Positions 39,501 to 51,500 of a stretch of 64,000 nucleotides of DNA are shown here, one piece after another. Positions within the stretch are counted from its first letter, which is position 1. Each line of letters opens with the position of its first letter. This stretch comes from Nocardia anocheti (GTDB lineage: Bacteria > Actinomycetota > Actinomycetes > Mycobacteriales > Mycobacteriaceae), in assembly GCF_029675105.1 (NCBI RefSeq), contig NZ_JAQQFV010000003.1, forward strand, positions 186,001-250,000, written 5' to 3'. Position numbers and translations under genes: made by a program. A model generated the notes under the pieces. It did no database searches, was not told where the DNA came from, and was given only the letters and a program-made list of their open reading frames with translations.

Positions 39501-42500
39501 ATCGAGGCGGCGCTGCGCACGATCGACGCGGTGGCGCGAGCGGTCGCGGTCGTCACCCCGGACCGGATCACCGCCTTCGTCACCCCGGCCCCGGGTCTCA
39601 CCCTCGACGGCGGCGCGGTCCGCAAGCAGCTGACCCGCGTGCTGCCCGCCTACCTGGTGCCCGCCACGGTCCGGGTCGTCGACACCCTGCCGCTGACGCC
39701 GAGCGGCAAACTGGACCGTGCCGCGCTCGCGCGTCCGGCCCTCGACGACGCCGACGAGAGCCCCGACGGCCGCACCGACCGGGCCGCCCTGCGCGCGAAG
39801 ATGATCGCGGAATACGTCGCCCGGACCGACCGGGAGGTCGTGCTGGCGAATATCGTCGCCGAGATCGTCGGCGCGGATCACGTGAGCGTCGCGGCGGATC
39901 TTTTCGACATCGGCATCAACTCGCTCTCGGCCGCCCAGGTCGCGGCCCGCGCGGAAGCCGCCCTGCGGGTGCGGGTGCGGGTCCGCGACATCTTCGACGC
40001 CCCGAGCATCGCCGAACTCGCGGAACGGATCGCGCTGCGGGACCGCTACTCCGGCGTGCCCCTGGTCCGCCACGCCGACCGGGACGAGATCCCGCTGGCG
40101 GCGGCACAGCGTCGGATCTGGATCCTCAACCAGCTCGACCCCGACTCGGGGGCCTACAACATCTGCTTCGCGGCCCGGCTGACCGGCCCGCTCGACATCC
40201 GCGCGCTGCGCGCGGCGATGGCCGACGTGGTGACACGCCACGAACCACTGCGCACCATCTATCCCGACGTCCAGGGCACCCCGCACCAGCTCGTCCGCGA
40301 CACCGCGGTGGGCCTGCCCGAGCTGGAGCCGGTCGAGATCAGCGACCCGGCCCGACTCGCCGCCGAACTGCGCACCGCGGTGGAGTCCGGATTCGATGTC
40401 GCCCGGACCGCGCCGGTACGCGCCGGTCTGTATCGCACCGGCCGCGACGAACACGTCCTCGTAGTGGTCGTGCACCACATCGCCGCCGACGGCGCCTCGA
40501 TGGCACCGCTGGCCCGTGATGTCTTCGCCGCCTACCGATCCCGCCGTTTCGGCGGGGAGCCCGAATGGCCCGCGCTGCCGGTCGACTACGCCGACTACGC
40601 GCGCTGGCAGCAGGAGAGCCTCGGCGCCGAGGACGACCCCGCCTCCCTGGCGGCCCGGCAGATCGCCTACTGGCGGGAGGTCCTCGCCGACGCGCCGGAA
40701 CTGCTCGAACTCCCGACCGACCGACCCCGGCCCGCGGTGCTGTCCATGACCGGCGGACGGGTGGAGTTCACGGTCGAACCCGGTCTGCACGAGGCGATCG
40801 TCGAGCTCGCGCTGCGCGAGGGTGTCACGGTGTTCATGGTCGTGCACGCCGCGCTCGCCCTCCTGCTCGGCCGCACCGCCCACAGCGCCGACGTGTCCAT
40901 CGGCACCCCGGTCGCGGGCCGTGGCAGGCCCGAACTCGATGATCTGGTGGGCATGTTCGTCAATACGGTGGTGCTGCGCACGCCGATCGATGAGGAACTG
41001 CCGCTGCGCGAATTCCTCGCCGGGCTGCGCGATATCGACCTTGACGCCCTCGCCAACGCCGATGTGCCCTTCGACCGCCTGGCCGAGCTGCTCGACCGGT
41101 CCCGGTCCACCGCGTATTCGCCGCTGTACCAGGTACTGCTCGGTTTCCGGAATGTCGAGACCACGGCGTTCGAACTCGACGACATCAGCGTGGAGGTGCT
41201 CGATCCGGGCGTCGCCCAGGCCAAGACCGACCTCACCGTCTTGATGAGTGAACTGGGCGCCGGTGCCGGGATGCGCGGCGAGATCGTCTACGCGACCGAC
41301 CTTTTCGACGACTCCACCGCGACCCGTTTCGCCGACCGCCTGGTGCGGGTGCTCACGGCGATGACGGCGCGGCCGGAGGCGAGGATCGGCGCCATCGACC
41401 TGCTCAGCGATGAGGAGGCAGCACACCTGCTGCCCGCCGGGCAGTCGGCCGCCGTCCCGCCGCGAACCCTGCCCGCGCTGCTCTCCGCGGCCGTGGCACC
41501 GGCGGCGGTCGCCCTCGTCGGCGCCGAGGAGACCCTCACCTACGGCGAGCTCGACGCCCGCTCCGACCGGCTCGCCGCCTTCCTGACGGCGGCCGGTGCG
41601 CGCACCGGAACCTTTGTCGCGCTGGCACTTCCGCGTTCGGTGGACTACCACGTGGCGCTCTGGGCGGTCGCGAAGACCGGCGCCGCCTTCGTCCCGATGG
41701 ATCTGCGCTATCCCGCCGACCGCCTGGCCCACATGGCCGAGGACTCCGGCGCCCGGCTCGGTCTCACCCTGCGCTCGGCACGGACGGGTGGCACCGAACT
41801 TCCCGCCTCGGTGGAGTGGGTGTGCGTCGACGACCCCGACGTCCGCGCGCGAGCGGCCGCCGCGCACCGCGACGGTGTCCCGGTGCCCGCTCGGCCGGTG
41901 CGTCTCGACGACGCGGCGTACGTGATCTACACCTCCGGCTCCACCGGCCTGCCGAAGGGTGTCGTCGTCACCCACGAGGGCCTGGCCACGCTGGCGGCCG
42001 AACAGGACGAGCACTATCGAATGGACCGCACCTCGCGCGTCCTGCAGGTCGCCTCGCCCGCCTTCGACGCGGTCCTCATGGAATCGCTCATGGCCTACAC
42101 CGCGCACGCCACGCTGGTGATCTCACCCGCCGACGTGTTCGGCGGTCCGGAACTGGCCGACCTGATCCGCAGCCAGCGCGTCACCCACGCCTTCCTGACC
42201 CCGAGCGTGCTGGCCACCCTGCCACCGGCGGGCCTCGACTCGCTGTGCATGCTGACGGTGGGCGGCGAGGCGGTCTCGGCCGAACTGATCGCCACCTGGG
42301 CGCCGGGCCGCCGCTTCCACAATGTGTACGGCCCGACCGAGACGACGGTCGCGGTCTCGGTCAGCCCCGAACTGGACCCCGGCGACCCGATCACCATCGG
42401 CGCGCCCATGCGCGGCGTCCGGGCGGTGGTCCTGGACCGGCGGCTGCGCCCGGTGCCGATCGGGGTGGCGGGCGAACTGTATCTGGCCGGGAACGCGCTG

Positions 42501-45500
42501 GCACGGGGCTATCTGAACCGGCACGGCGTGACCGCGACGGCCTTCGTCGCCGATCCGTTCGGGACGCCGGGCACCCGCATGTACCGCACCGGCGACCTGG
42601 TGCGCTGGACGGGCGAGCACACCCTGGAATACCTGGGCCGCGCCGACTTCCAGGTGAAGATCCGCGGTCAGCGCGTGGAACTCGGGGAGATCGACGCCGC
42701 GCTGATCGGCTGCCCCGATGTCGGCGCCGCGGTCACCGTGAGCAGGCGCGGCGCCGCCGGACAGCCGACCCTGGCCGCCTACGTCGTGCCCGCGGACGGC
42801 ACCACACTCGATGTGTCGTCCCTGCGCGACCGGATCGCGGCCGCGCTACCCGAACACATGGTGCCCTCCGCGATCACGGTGCTCGACGAGATGCCGATGT
42901 CGGCGACCGGAAAGATCGACCGGCGCGCCCTGCCCGAGCCGGTGGCCGAGCCGTCGCCGACGGGGACGGCGCCCGCCTCCGACCTGGAGGCGACCATCGC
43001 GGCCATCTTCGCCGACGTCCTCGGACTGGCGACGGTCGGCACCGAGGACTCGTTCTTCGCGCTCGGCGGTGACTCGATCATGTCCATCCAGCTCGCCGCC
43101 CGGTTGAAGACCGCCGGGGTGGTCGTCACCGCACGAGACATCTTCGAGCACAGGACAGTTCGCGGCCTCGCGACCGTGGCCGAGGCCGCCGGACACGAGA
43201 CCCTCGCCGAACTCGACGGCGGCGGCATCGGCGCGGTCGCGCGCACGCCGATCGTGTCGTGGTTCCTCGGCAGGCCGGGCGGTGACCGCTTCGCCCAGTC
43301 CCTGCTGGTCGACCTGCCCGGTGACGCCCGCCGCGACGATGTGGTCGCGACCGTGCGCGCCGTCCTCGACAGGCACGACATGCTGCGCGCCCGACTGGCG
43401 ACCGACCACCTCGAGGTCCTGCCTCAGGGCGCGGTCGACGCGGACCGGGTGGTGTCGGTGCGGACCTTCGGGGCCGAAAGTGCGCCGGCCAGTGCGGGTT
43501 TCACGGCCGAGGTCGAGACCGCACTGGGGGAAGCGTCGGCGCGGCTGAACCCGGCGGACGGCGTGCTGGCGCAGGTGGTGTGTCTGCTTCCCGAGCCCGG
43601 CGTCCGGGCCGCCGGACGGGCACTGATCGTCGTGCACCATCTCGCCGTCGACGGGGTGTCGTGGCGAATCCTGATCCCGGACTTCGTCACCGCCTGGCAG
43701 CAGGTCGCCGAGGGCCGCCCGGTCGCGCTGCCGGAGGTGGGGACATCGATGCGCCGGTGGGCCGAGGCCCTGGCCGACGCGGCAGCCGAGCGGGTGGGGG
43801 AGCTCGCACTCTGGCAGGAGATGGGCGAACGCCCGGAACCGCCGCTGGGACGGGCCGTGTTCGACCCGGCCGTGGACGTGCACGCGACCGTCGCCCAGAC
43901 GACACTGACCCTGCCCGCCGCGCTCACCTCGGCGCTGCTCGGCGAGGTACCCCGCGCGGCCCGCGCCAGCACCGACGACGCGCTGCTCGCCGGACTCGCC
44001 CTGGCCCTGGGTCGTTGGTGTCGGCGCCGCGGTCTCGAACACTCGGGGACGCGCATCCTGCTGGAGAGCCACGGCCGCGAGGAACAGCTCGCACCCGGCG
44101 CGGATCTGTCCCGCACGGTCGGCTGGTTCACCAGCGCGTACCCGGTGGACCTCGTCGTGGCCGATGCCGATCCGCGCGCCGCCGTGAAGGCCGTCAAACA
44201 GCGTCTGCGCACCATCCCCGACAAGGGCATCGGCTACGGCCTGCTGCGTCACCTGCACGCCGCGTCGGCCGACGCGCTGGCCGCCCTGCCCGAACCCCAG
44301 ATCAGTTTCAACAATCTCGGCCGGGCGGGCGTCGATCTCGCCGCCCTGTCGGGCGTCGCCTGGGTCCCCGCGCCGGAAGACTTCGACCGGAGCGCGTCCT
44401 TCGACCCCGACATGCCCGCCGCCGCCCCGCTGACCATTGACACGAGTATCACCGACACCCCGGATGGACCGGTCCTGTCGGCGCGGATCGGTTACGCGAC
44501 AAGGCTTCTCGACGGTGACGAGGTCGAGGACCTGCTCGGCGAGTGGCTGTCCGCGCTCACCGAGATCGCCGATACCGCCAGACGCGACAGCGAGTGGGGT
44601 CTCACCCCGTCCGATGTCCCGCTGGTCGCGCTGACCCAGGACGACCTGGACGACCTCACCGCCCGCTACGGCCCGCTCGACGCGGTCTGGTCGCTGGCAC
44701 CGTTGCAGAGCGGCCTGCTGTTCCACGCCGAACTGGCGGCGGGCGCGCTGGACGTCTACACCGCCCAATCCACCATGACGCTCACCGGCGCCGTGGACGA
44801 GACCCGGCTGCGCCGGTCCGCCCACGCCCTGCTTGAGCGGCACCCGAATCTGCGCGCCGCGTTCACCCGCACGGCGAACGGAACCGCCGTGCAGGTGATT
44901 CCGGTCGACGCGCCGCCCCACTGGCGCACGGTCGACGCCACCATCGACGCGCTGCCGGAGATCCTCGCGACCGAGCGGGCCGCGGCCTTCGATCCCACCG
45001 ACCCGCCGCTGGTGCGATTCGTGCTGGTCACGGTGTCGCCCACCGAATTCCGGCTGATCCTCACCGCCCACCACCTCCTGCTCGACGGCTGGTCGCTGCC
45101 ACTGCTGCTGCGCGACCTGATCGGGCTGTACGCGGCCGACGCGCAGGCCGCGCTGCTGCCCGGCGTGCCGTCCTACGGCGAGTACCTGCACTGGCTCGAC
45201 CGCCACGACAGTGTGACGGGCGTGGCGGTGTGGCGCGACGCGCTGAGCGGGTTCACCGAGCCCGCCCTGGTGGCCGGGACCGGCGGCGCGGCGACCGTCG
45301 ACATCCCCGTCGACCTCACCCTCGACCTCGACCCCGACCTGGACCTCGCCCTGGCCGATTTCGCCAGGGCGCACGGTGTCACCATGGCGACCCTCGTCCA
45401 ATTCGCCTGGGCGACAGTGCTGGCCAACCGGCTCGGCCGCGAACGCGTCGTGGTCGGTGAGACCGTCTCCGGACGACCCGCCGACCTGTCCGGCGTCGAA

Positions 45501-48500
45501 TCGATGATCGGCCTGTTCGTCAACACCGTGCCGGTGCCCGTGCACGTGCGCCCGGACCGCACCTTCGCCCAGGCGTTGGAACGGTCGCAGGCGGACAAGA
45601 CCCGCCTGCTCGACCACCACCACATCGCGCTGTCCGACATCATGGCCGCCGTCGGCGGGGGCGCGTTGTTCGACACCCTGGTGGCCTACGAGTCCTACCC
45701 GGTCGACAGCAGCGGGCTCGGCGACGCCGACATCGACGGCATGCGGGTCACCGCCGTCGACGGCACCGACGCCGCCCACTATCCGATCACCGTGCAGGCG
45801 CACCACACCGACACCCTGCACGTCCGCGTGCGCTACCAGCCGTCGCGGGTCGACGCGACCACCGCCGCCGACCTCGCCGACCGGATGGAACGGGTGCTGC
45901 GCGCGATCGCGACCGACCCGGACACCCGCGTCGGCGACCTGGACCTGCTGGCACCGGCCGAACACGCGGCCCTGGTCCCCGCCAGGGGCGCGGCGAGCGT
46001 GCCGCCCGAGCCCCTCACCGAGCTGCTCCGGCGCGGGCTCGCCCTCCGTCCCGACGGGGTCGCGGTGGTGTGCGGCACCGAACGGCTCACCTACGCCGAA
46101 CTGGACGCCAGGGCACACCGACTGGCCGACCGGCTCAGTGCGAGCAGCGTCGCACGTGGGGACACCGTCGGCGTGGTCATGCCGCGCTCGATCGACCTGA
46201 TCACCACGATCTGGGCGGTCGCCGAGCTCGGCGCGGCCTGTGCGCTGCTCGACCCACGCAACCCGGCCGAACGGCTCGCGGTGATGCTGTCCGACTGCGG
46301 CGCCCGTGTGGTCGCCACCGTGACGGACACGAATGGCACTGTGCCCGAAGGGGAGTGGGGTCGCCTACTCGTGGATGAACCCGCGCCCGAAGCGCCGGAT
46401 GTCCGGATGCTCGCTGCTCCGGCACGAGCTACCGACACGGCCTACATCATCTACACCTCTGGCACCACCGGCACCCCGAAGGGCGTCGCCGTGACCGCCT
46501 CCGGGCTCGCGAGCTTCGCCGCCGAACAGCGGGAGCGCTACCACGTGACACCGGATTCGCGGGTATTGCAGTGCGCGGCACCGGGTTTCGACGCCGTCAT
46601 GCTCGAGGTGCTGATGGCGCATCCGCACGGTGCGACGCTCGTGGTGTCGCCCCCTGATGTCTTCGCCGGTGCGGAACTGTCCGCGGTGATCCGCGACCAG
46701 GGCGTCACCCACGCCTTCCTGACCCCGACGGTGCTGGCGACCATGTCGCCCGAGGGGCTCGAGGGTCTGCGCGTGCTCGTCGCGGGCGGAGAAGCCGTGT
46801 CGACCGAACTCGCCGCCGCGTGGGCACCCGGCCGGGAACTGTTCAACGGCTACGGGCCCACCGAGACGACCATCATGGTCGCCATCAGCGATCCGCTGCG
46901 CGCGGGGGAGATGGTCACCCTGGGCGGCCCGATCCGTGGCACCACGGCGGTGGTGTTGGACGCGCGGCTGCGCCCGGTCCCGGTCGGCGTGACCGGCGAA
47001 CTGTACATCGGCGGGGTCCAACTGGCCCGCGGCTATCTCGGGCGCGCCGACGCCACCGCGGCGAGCTTCGTCGCGAACCCCTACGAACCGGGACAGCGGC
47101 TGTATCGCACCGGCGATCGGGTCCGGTGGACCGCCGAGCACACCCTCGAATACCTCGGCCGCGCCGACCATCAGGTCAAGATCCGGGGCCAGCGCATCGA
47201 ACTCGGCGAGATCGAAACGGTCCTCACCGAGCACCCGGACGTCACCCACGCGGTTGCCCTAATTCGAGCCGACGCCCAGGGGACCGACCGGCTCGTCGGC
47301 TACCTCACCGGCGACACGGTCGACCCCGAGCGGGTCCGGGCCTGGGCCAGGGGCAGACTGCCCGCGCCGATGGTGCCCGAGCGATGCGTTGCGCTGGAAC
47401 GGCTTCCGCTGACCACCACCGGCAAGCTCGATCGCGCGGCGCTCCCCGTGCCGGTCTTCGCGCCGGGCGCGGGCTACCTGGCCCCGGCCACCGAGACCGA
47501 ACAGGTCGTCGCCGACATCTGCGCCGAGGTCCTCGATCTCGAGCGGGTGGGTATGCGCGCCGACTTCTTCGACCTCGGCGGAAACTCGCTGACCGCGACA
47601 CGGGTGACCGCACGGCTCAGTTCCGCGCTGGGCGTGCGGGTCTCGGTCCGCGACCTGTTCGAGTTCCCGGTCCTGGCCGACCTCGCGACCCATCTGACCG
47701 GCCGTGACCAGGTCGGACGACCGGCGTTGATCCGGCGTACCGATGACGCGCCGGTCCCGCTGTCGCCCGCACAGTTGCGGATGTGGTTCCTCAACCAGTT
47801 CGACGCGTCGGTGGGCGCCTACAACGTGCCCCTGGTGATCCGTCTGACCGGTGCCCTCGACCTGTCCGCCCTGCGGACCGCGTGCGCGCTGGTCATCGGC
47901 AGGCACGAGTCGCTGCGGACGAAATTCCCGGCGGTGAACGGGGTGCCGCGCCAGATCGTCGTCGACACCGAGGAGGTCGTGCCCGTCCTGCGACCCGTCG
48001 TGATCGAGGAATCGGTGCTGCCCAAGGCGGTGGCCACCGTGGTGTCGGCCGCCTTCCAGGTGACCGAGGCGCCGCCGGTGCGGGCCGAACTGTTCGAAGT
48101 GGGCCGGGACGATCACGTGCTGGTCATCGCCGTGCACCACATCTGCGCGGACGGCCTGTCGATGATCCCGCTGGCCCGCGATGTCGCCGCCGCCTATCAC
48201 GCCGCGACGACCGCGACCGAGCCCGCCTGGCCCGCACTGTCGGTCCAGTACCCCGACTACGCGCTGTGGCAGCACGAGGTCCTCGGCGACGCGAGCGATC
48301 CCGCTTCGCCGCTGGCGCGTCAGCTGGACTACTGGCGGACGACGTTGGCCGGGCTGCCGGAACTGCTCGAACTGCCCACCGACCGACCCCGCCCGCCGGT
48401 GGCCTCGATGCGCGGTCAGGCGTTCGAGTTCACGATCGGCGCGCCGTTGCAGGAGCGGATCGGCGCCGTCGCCCGCGCGGCGGGCGCGACACCGTTCATG

Positions 48501-51500
48501 GTCGCGCACGCCGCCCTGAGCGTGCTGCTGGCGCGCCTGGCCGACACCGAGGACGTGGCCGTCGGCACGCCGATGTCCGGTCGCGGGGAACGCGAACTCG
48601 ATGATCTGATCGGCATGTTCGTCAACACCGTCGTCCTGCGCACCGCGGTGCGGCCGGGCGATCCGTTCGCGGCGCTGCTGGCGACGGTCAGGGCGGCGGA
48701 TCTGGCCGCCATGGCCCACGCGGACGTGCCGTTCGAGCAGGTCGTGGAGGCGATCAACCCGCCGAGGTCCACCGCGCACCTGCCGCTGTACCAGGTGACC
48801 ATCGACTACCAGAACCTCGACGAGGCCGTTCTCGCCCTGCCCGGGCTCGCGGTGGAGCCGGTCGAGAACTACTTCGAACAGGCCCAGTCGGACCTGAACG
48901 TGAAACTGGTCGAACGCTACGACCCCGAGGGCAGGCCGCTGGGCATCGTCGGCCGATTGACCTACGCCACCGACCTGTTCACCGACGAGTCGATGGAACG
49001 GTTCGCCCGCTGGTACATCCGCGTCCTGGAGGCAGTCACCGCCGAACCCGAGGCCGTCGTGGGCGACATCGAGTTCCTGGAACCGCGCCAGCGACGCGAA
49101 TTGCTCGACGCCGCAGGCGAACCGGGCGTCGAGGTGCCTGCGGCGACCATCGGCGAGCTGTTCACACGGCGGGTCGCGCGCACGCCCGACGCGGTCGCGG
49201 TGACCGACGGCACGACGAGCATGACCTACCGGGAACTCGACCGACGCGCCCGCGCGGTCGCCACCCGCCTGATCGCGGGCGGAGCCGGACCGGAAACACT
49301 GGTGGCCGTGGCACTGCCGCGTACCACCGATCTGGTGGTCGGCCTGCTCGGCGTGGTGCTCTCGGGAGCGGGCTATCTTCCGCTGGACGTGGCCTATCCG
49401 GCCGAACGTCTCCGCTTCGTCCTCACCGACGCGGACCCGGTGGCACTGCTGACCTGGTCCGGATTACCGGGCGAGTTCCCCGAATTCGACGGTCCCGTCG
49501 TGCATCTCGATGACGACACCGAGGTCGCGAACGCGATGGCTCTCGCGCCCCGGCCCGACAACCTCGCCTACATGATCTACACCTCGGGCTCGACCGGGCG
49601 TCCGAAGGGGGTGGCCGTCACCCACCGTGACGTGGTCACCCTGCTCACCAACGCGAACGAGAAGTTCGACGTCGGACCCGACGACGTGTGGACGCTGTTC
49701 CACTCCTACGCCTTCGACTTCGCGGTCTGGGAGATGTGGGGCGCGCTGCTCTCGGGTGGACGCGTGGTGGTCGTCGACTACGAAACATCCAGGACACCCG
49801 ACGCGTTCCTCGACCTGGTGGCCAGGGAACGGGTCACCGTGCTGAGCCAGACACCTTCGGCCTTCTACGGCTTCGCCGAAGCGGAGGGACGGCGCCGGGA
49901 AGCCGGTGGCGGCGACCTGGCACTGCGCTACGTCGTCTTCGGCGGCGAGGCGCTCGATGTCGGCCGGTTGAACGGATGGTTCGCGGCGCACCCGAGTGGA
50001 TCGCCGCGGCTGGTGAACATGTACGGCATCACCGAGACGACCGTCCACGTGAGTTTCGCCGAGGTCGAGGGCGAGCGGGTCGGCGGGATCGGTGCCGCGC
50101 TGCCGGGCATGGCGGTCCACGTACTCGACGGGCGCCTGCGGCCCGTGCCGGTCGGTGTCACCGGTGAGCTATACATCGGCGGCGACCAGCTGGCCCGCGG
50201 TTACCGTGGCGCCGCCGCGCTGACGGCGAACCGATTCGTGGCCGCCCCGTTCGGTACGCCGGGCAGCCGGATGTACCGCGCGGGCGACCTCGGCCGGTGG
50301 CATCGCGGACCCGACGGGCTCGAACTCGAATATCTGGGCCGGGCCGACGCCCAGATCCAATTGCGGGGCTTCCGTATCGAATTGGGCGAGGTGGAGTCGG
50401 CGTTGCTGCGTCTTCCTGGGGTCGCGCAGGCGGCTGCCGCGGTGCACCGGCACGCCAGGGACGTCGATCAGCTGATCGGCTACGTGGTGCCCGCGGCCGG
50501 ACAGCCGGTCGATCCGATCGAGATCCGGCAGGCGGTGGCCGAGGTCCTCACCGGATACATGGTGCCCGACGCGATCGTGGTGCTGCCCGCGCTACCGGTG
50601 ACGATCAACGGCAAACTCGATCGAAAGGCCCTGCCCGCGCCCGACTTCGAGCACGGCACCGCCGAACCGGAGACACCGCGCACCCACTCCGAGGCGGTCG
50701 TGGCCGCGGTCTTCGCCGAGGTCCTGTCGGTACCCAGGGTCGGCGCCACCGACGGATTCTTCGACCTCGGCGGCAACTCGCTGCTGGCCACAATGGCGGT
50801 GACCGAACTCGGTGCGCGCGGTGTCGCCGTCGAACTGCCGTGGATGTTCGACGACGCCACCCCGCGCGCCCTCGCCCGCCGCGCCGACGAGGCCGACGGC
50901 GCCTCGGGCATGCAGGTCCTGCTGCCACTGCGGCCCGCGGGCACCGCCGCGCCGCTGTTCACCATCCACCCGGCGGGCGGGCTGGCCTGGTTCTACGGCG
51001 GCCTCGCCGGACACCTGCGCGGTGATCGGCCGGTCTACGGATTACAGGACCCGCACGTCGTCGCGGCCGAACCCGTCGCCACTTCGATCGATGAGCTGGC
51101 CCGGCGCTACGCCGAGGAGATCCGCCGCGCACAGCCCGACGGGCCCTACCACCTGCTGGGGTGGTCGCTCGGCGGGGAGATCGCGCACGCGGTGGCGGTG
51201 CTGTTGCAGGAACAGGGCGAGCGCGTCGCGCTGCTGGCCATGATGGACAGCGCCGCGGGCACCCCACCGACCGCCCCGGACACCGTCACCGCGCCCGGCG
51301 AGATGATGGCCGACCTGCTCGGCGGCTGGCGCGAACTGTTCGACCTCGGCGACGCGGTCACCGCGAGCACACCCGAACAGGCGTGGCAGGTCGTGCGCGA
51401 CCAGATCACCGGGACCGGCCTGTTCACCGCCGACCAGGTCGACCGCGTGATGCGCAGTTTCGCCACGGCGGGCACCCTCGCCGAGACCTACCGACCCCGG

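Noticed and set aside
37899..42107. A 1402-codon open frame on the minus strand inside the NRPS gene, and similar long antisense frames throughout
   Set aside because: High GC content makes stop codons rare in antisense frames. The translations are low-complexity, rich in Arg/Gly/Asp/Val, and match no domain, while the sense strand encodes clear NRPS motifs.
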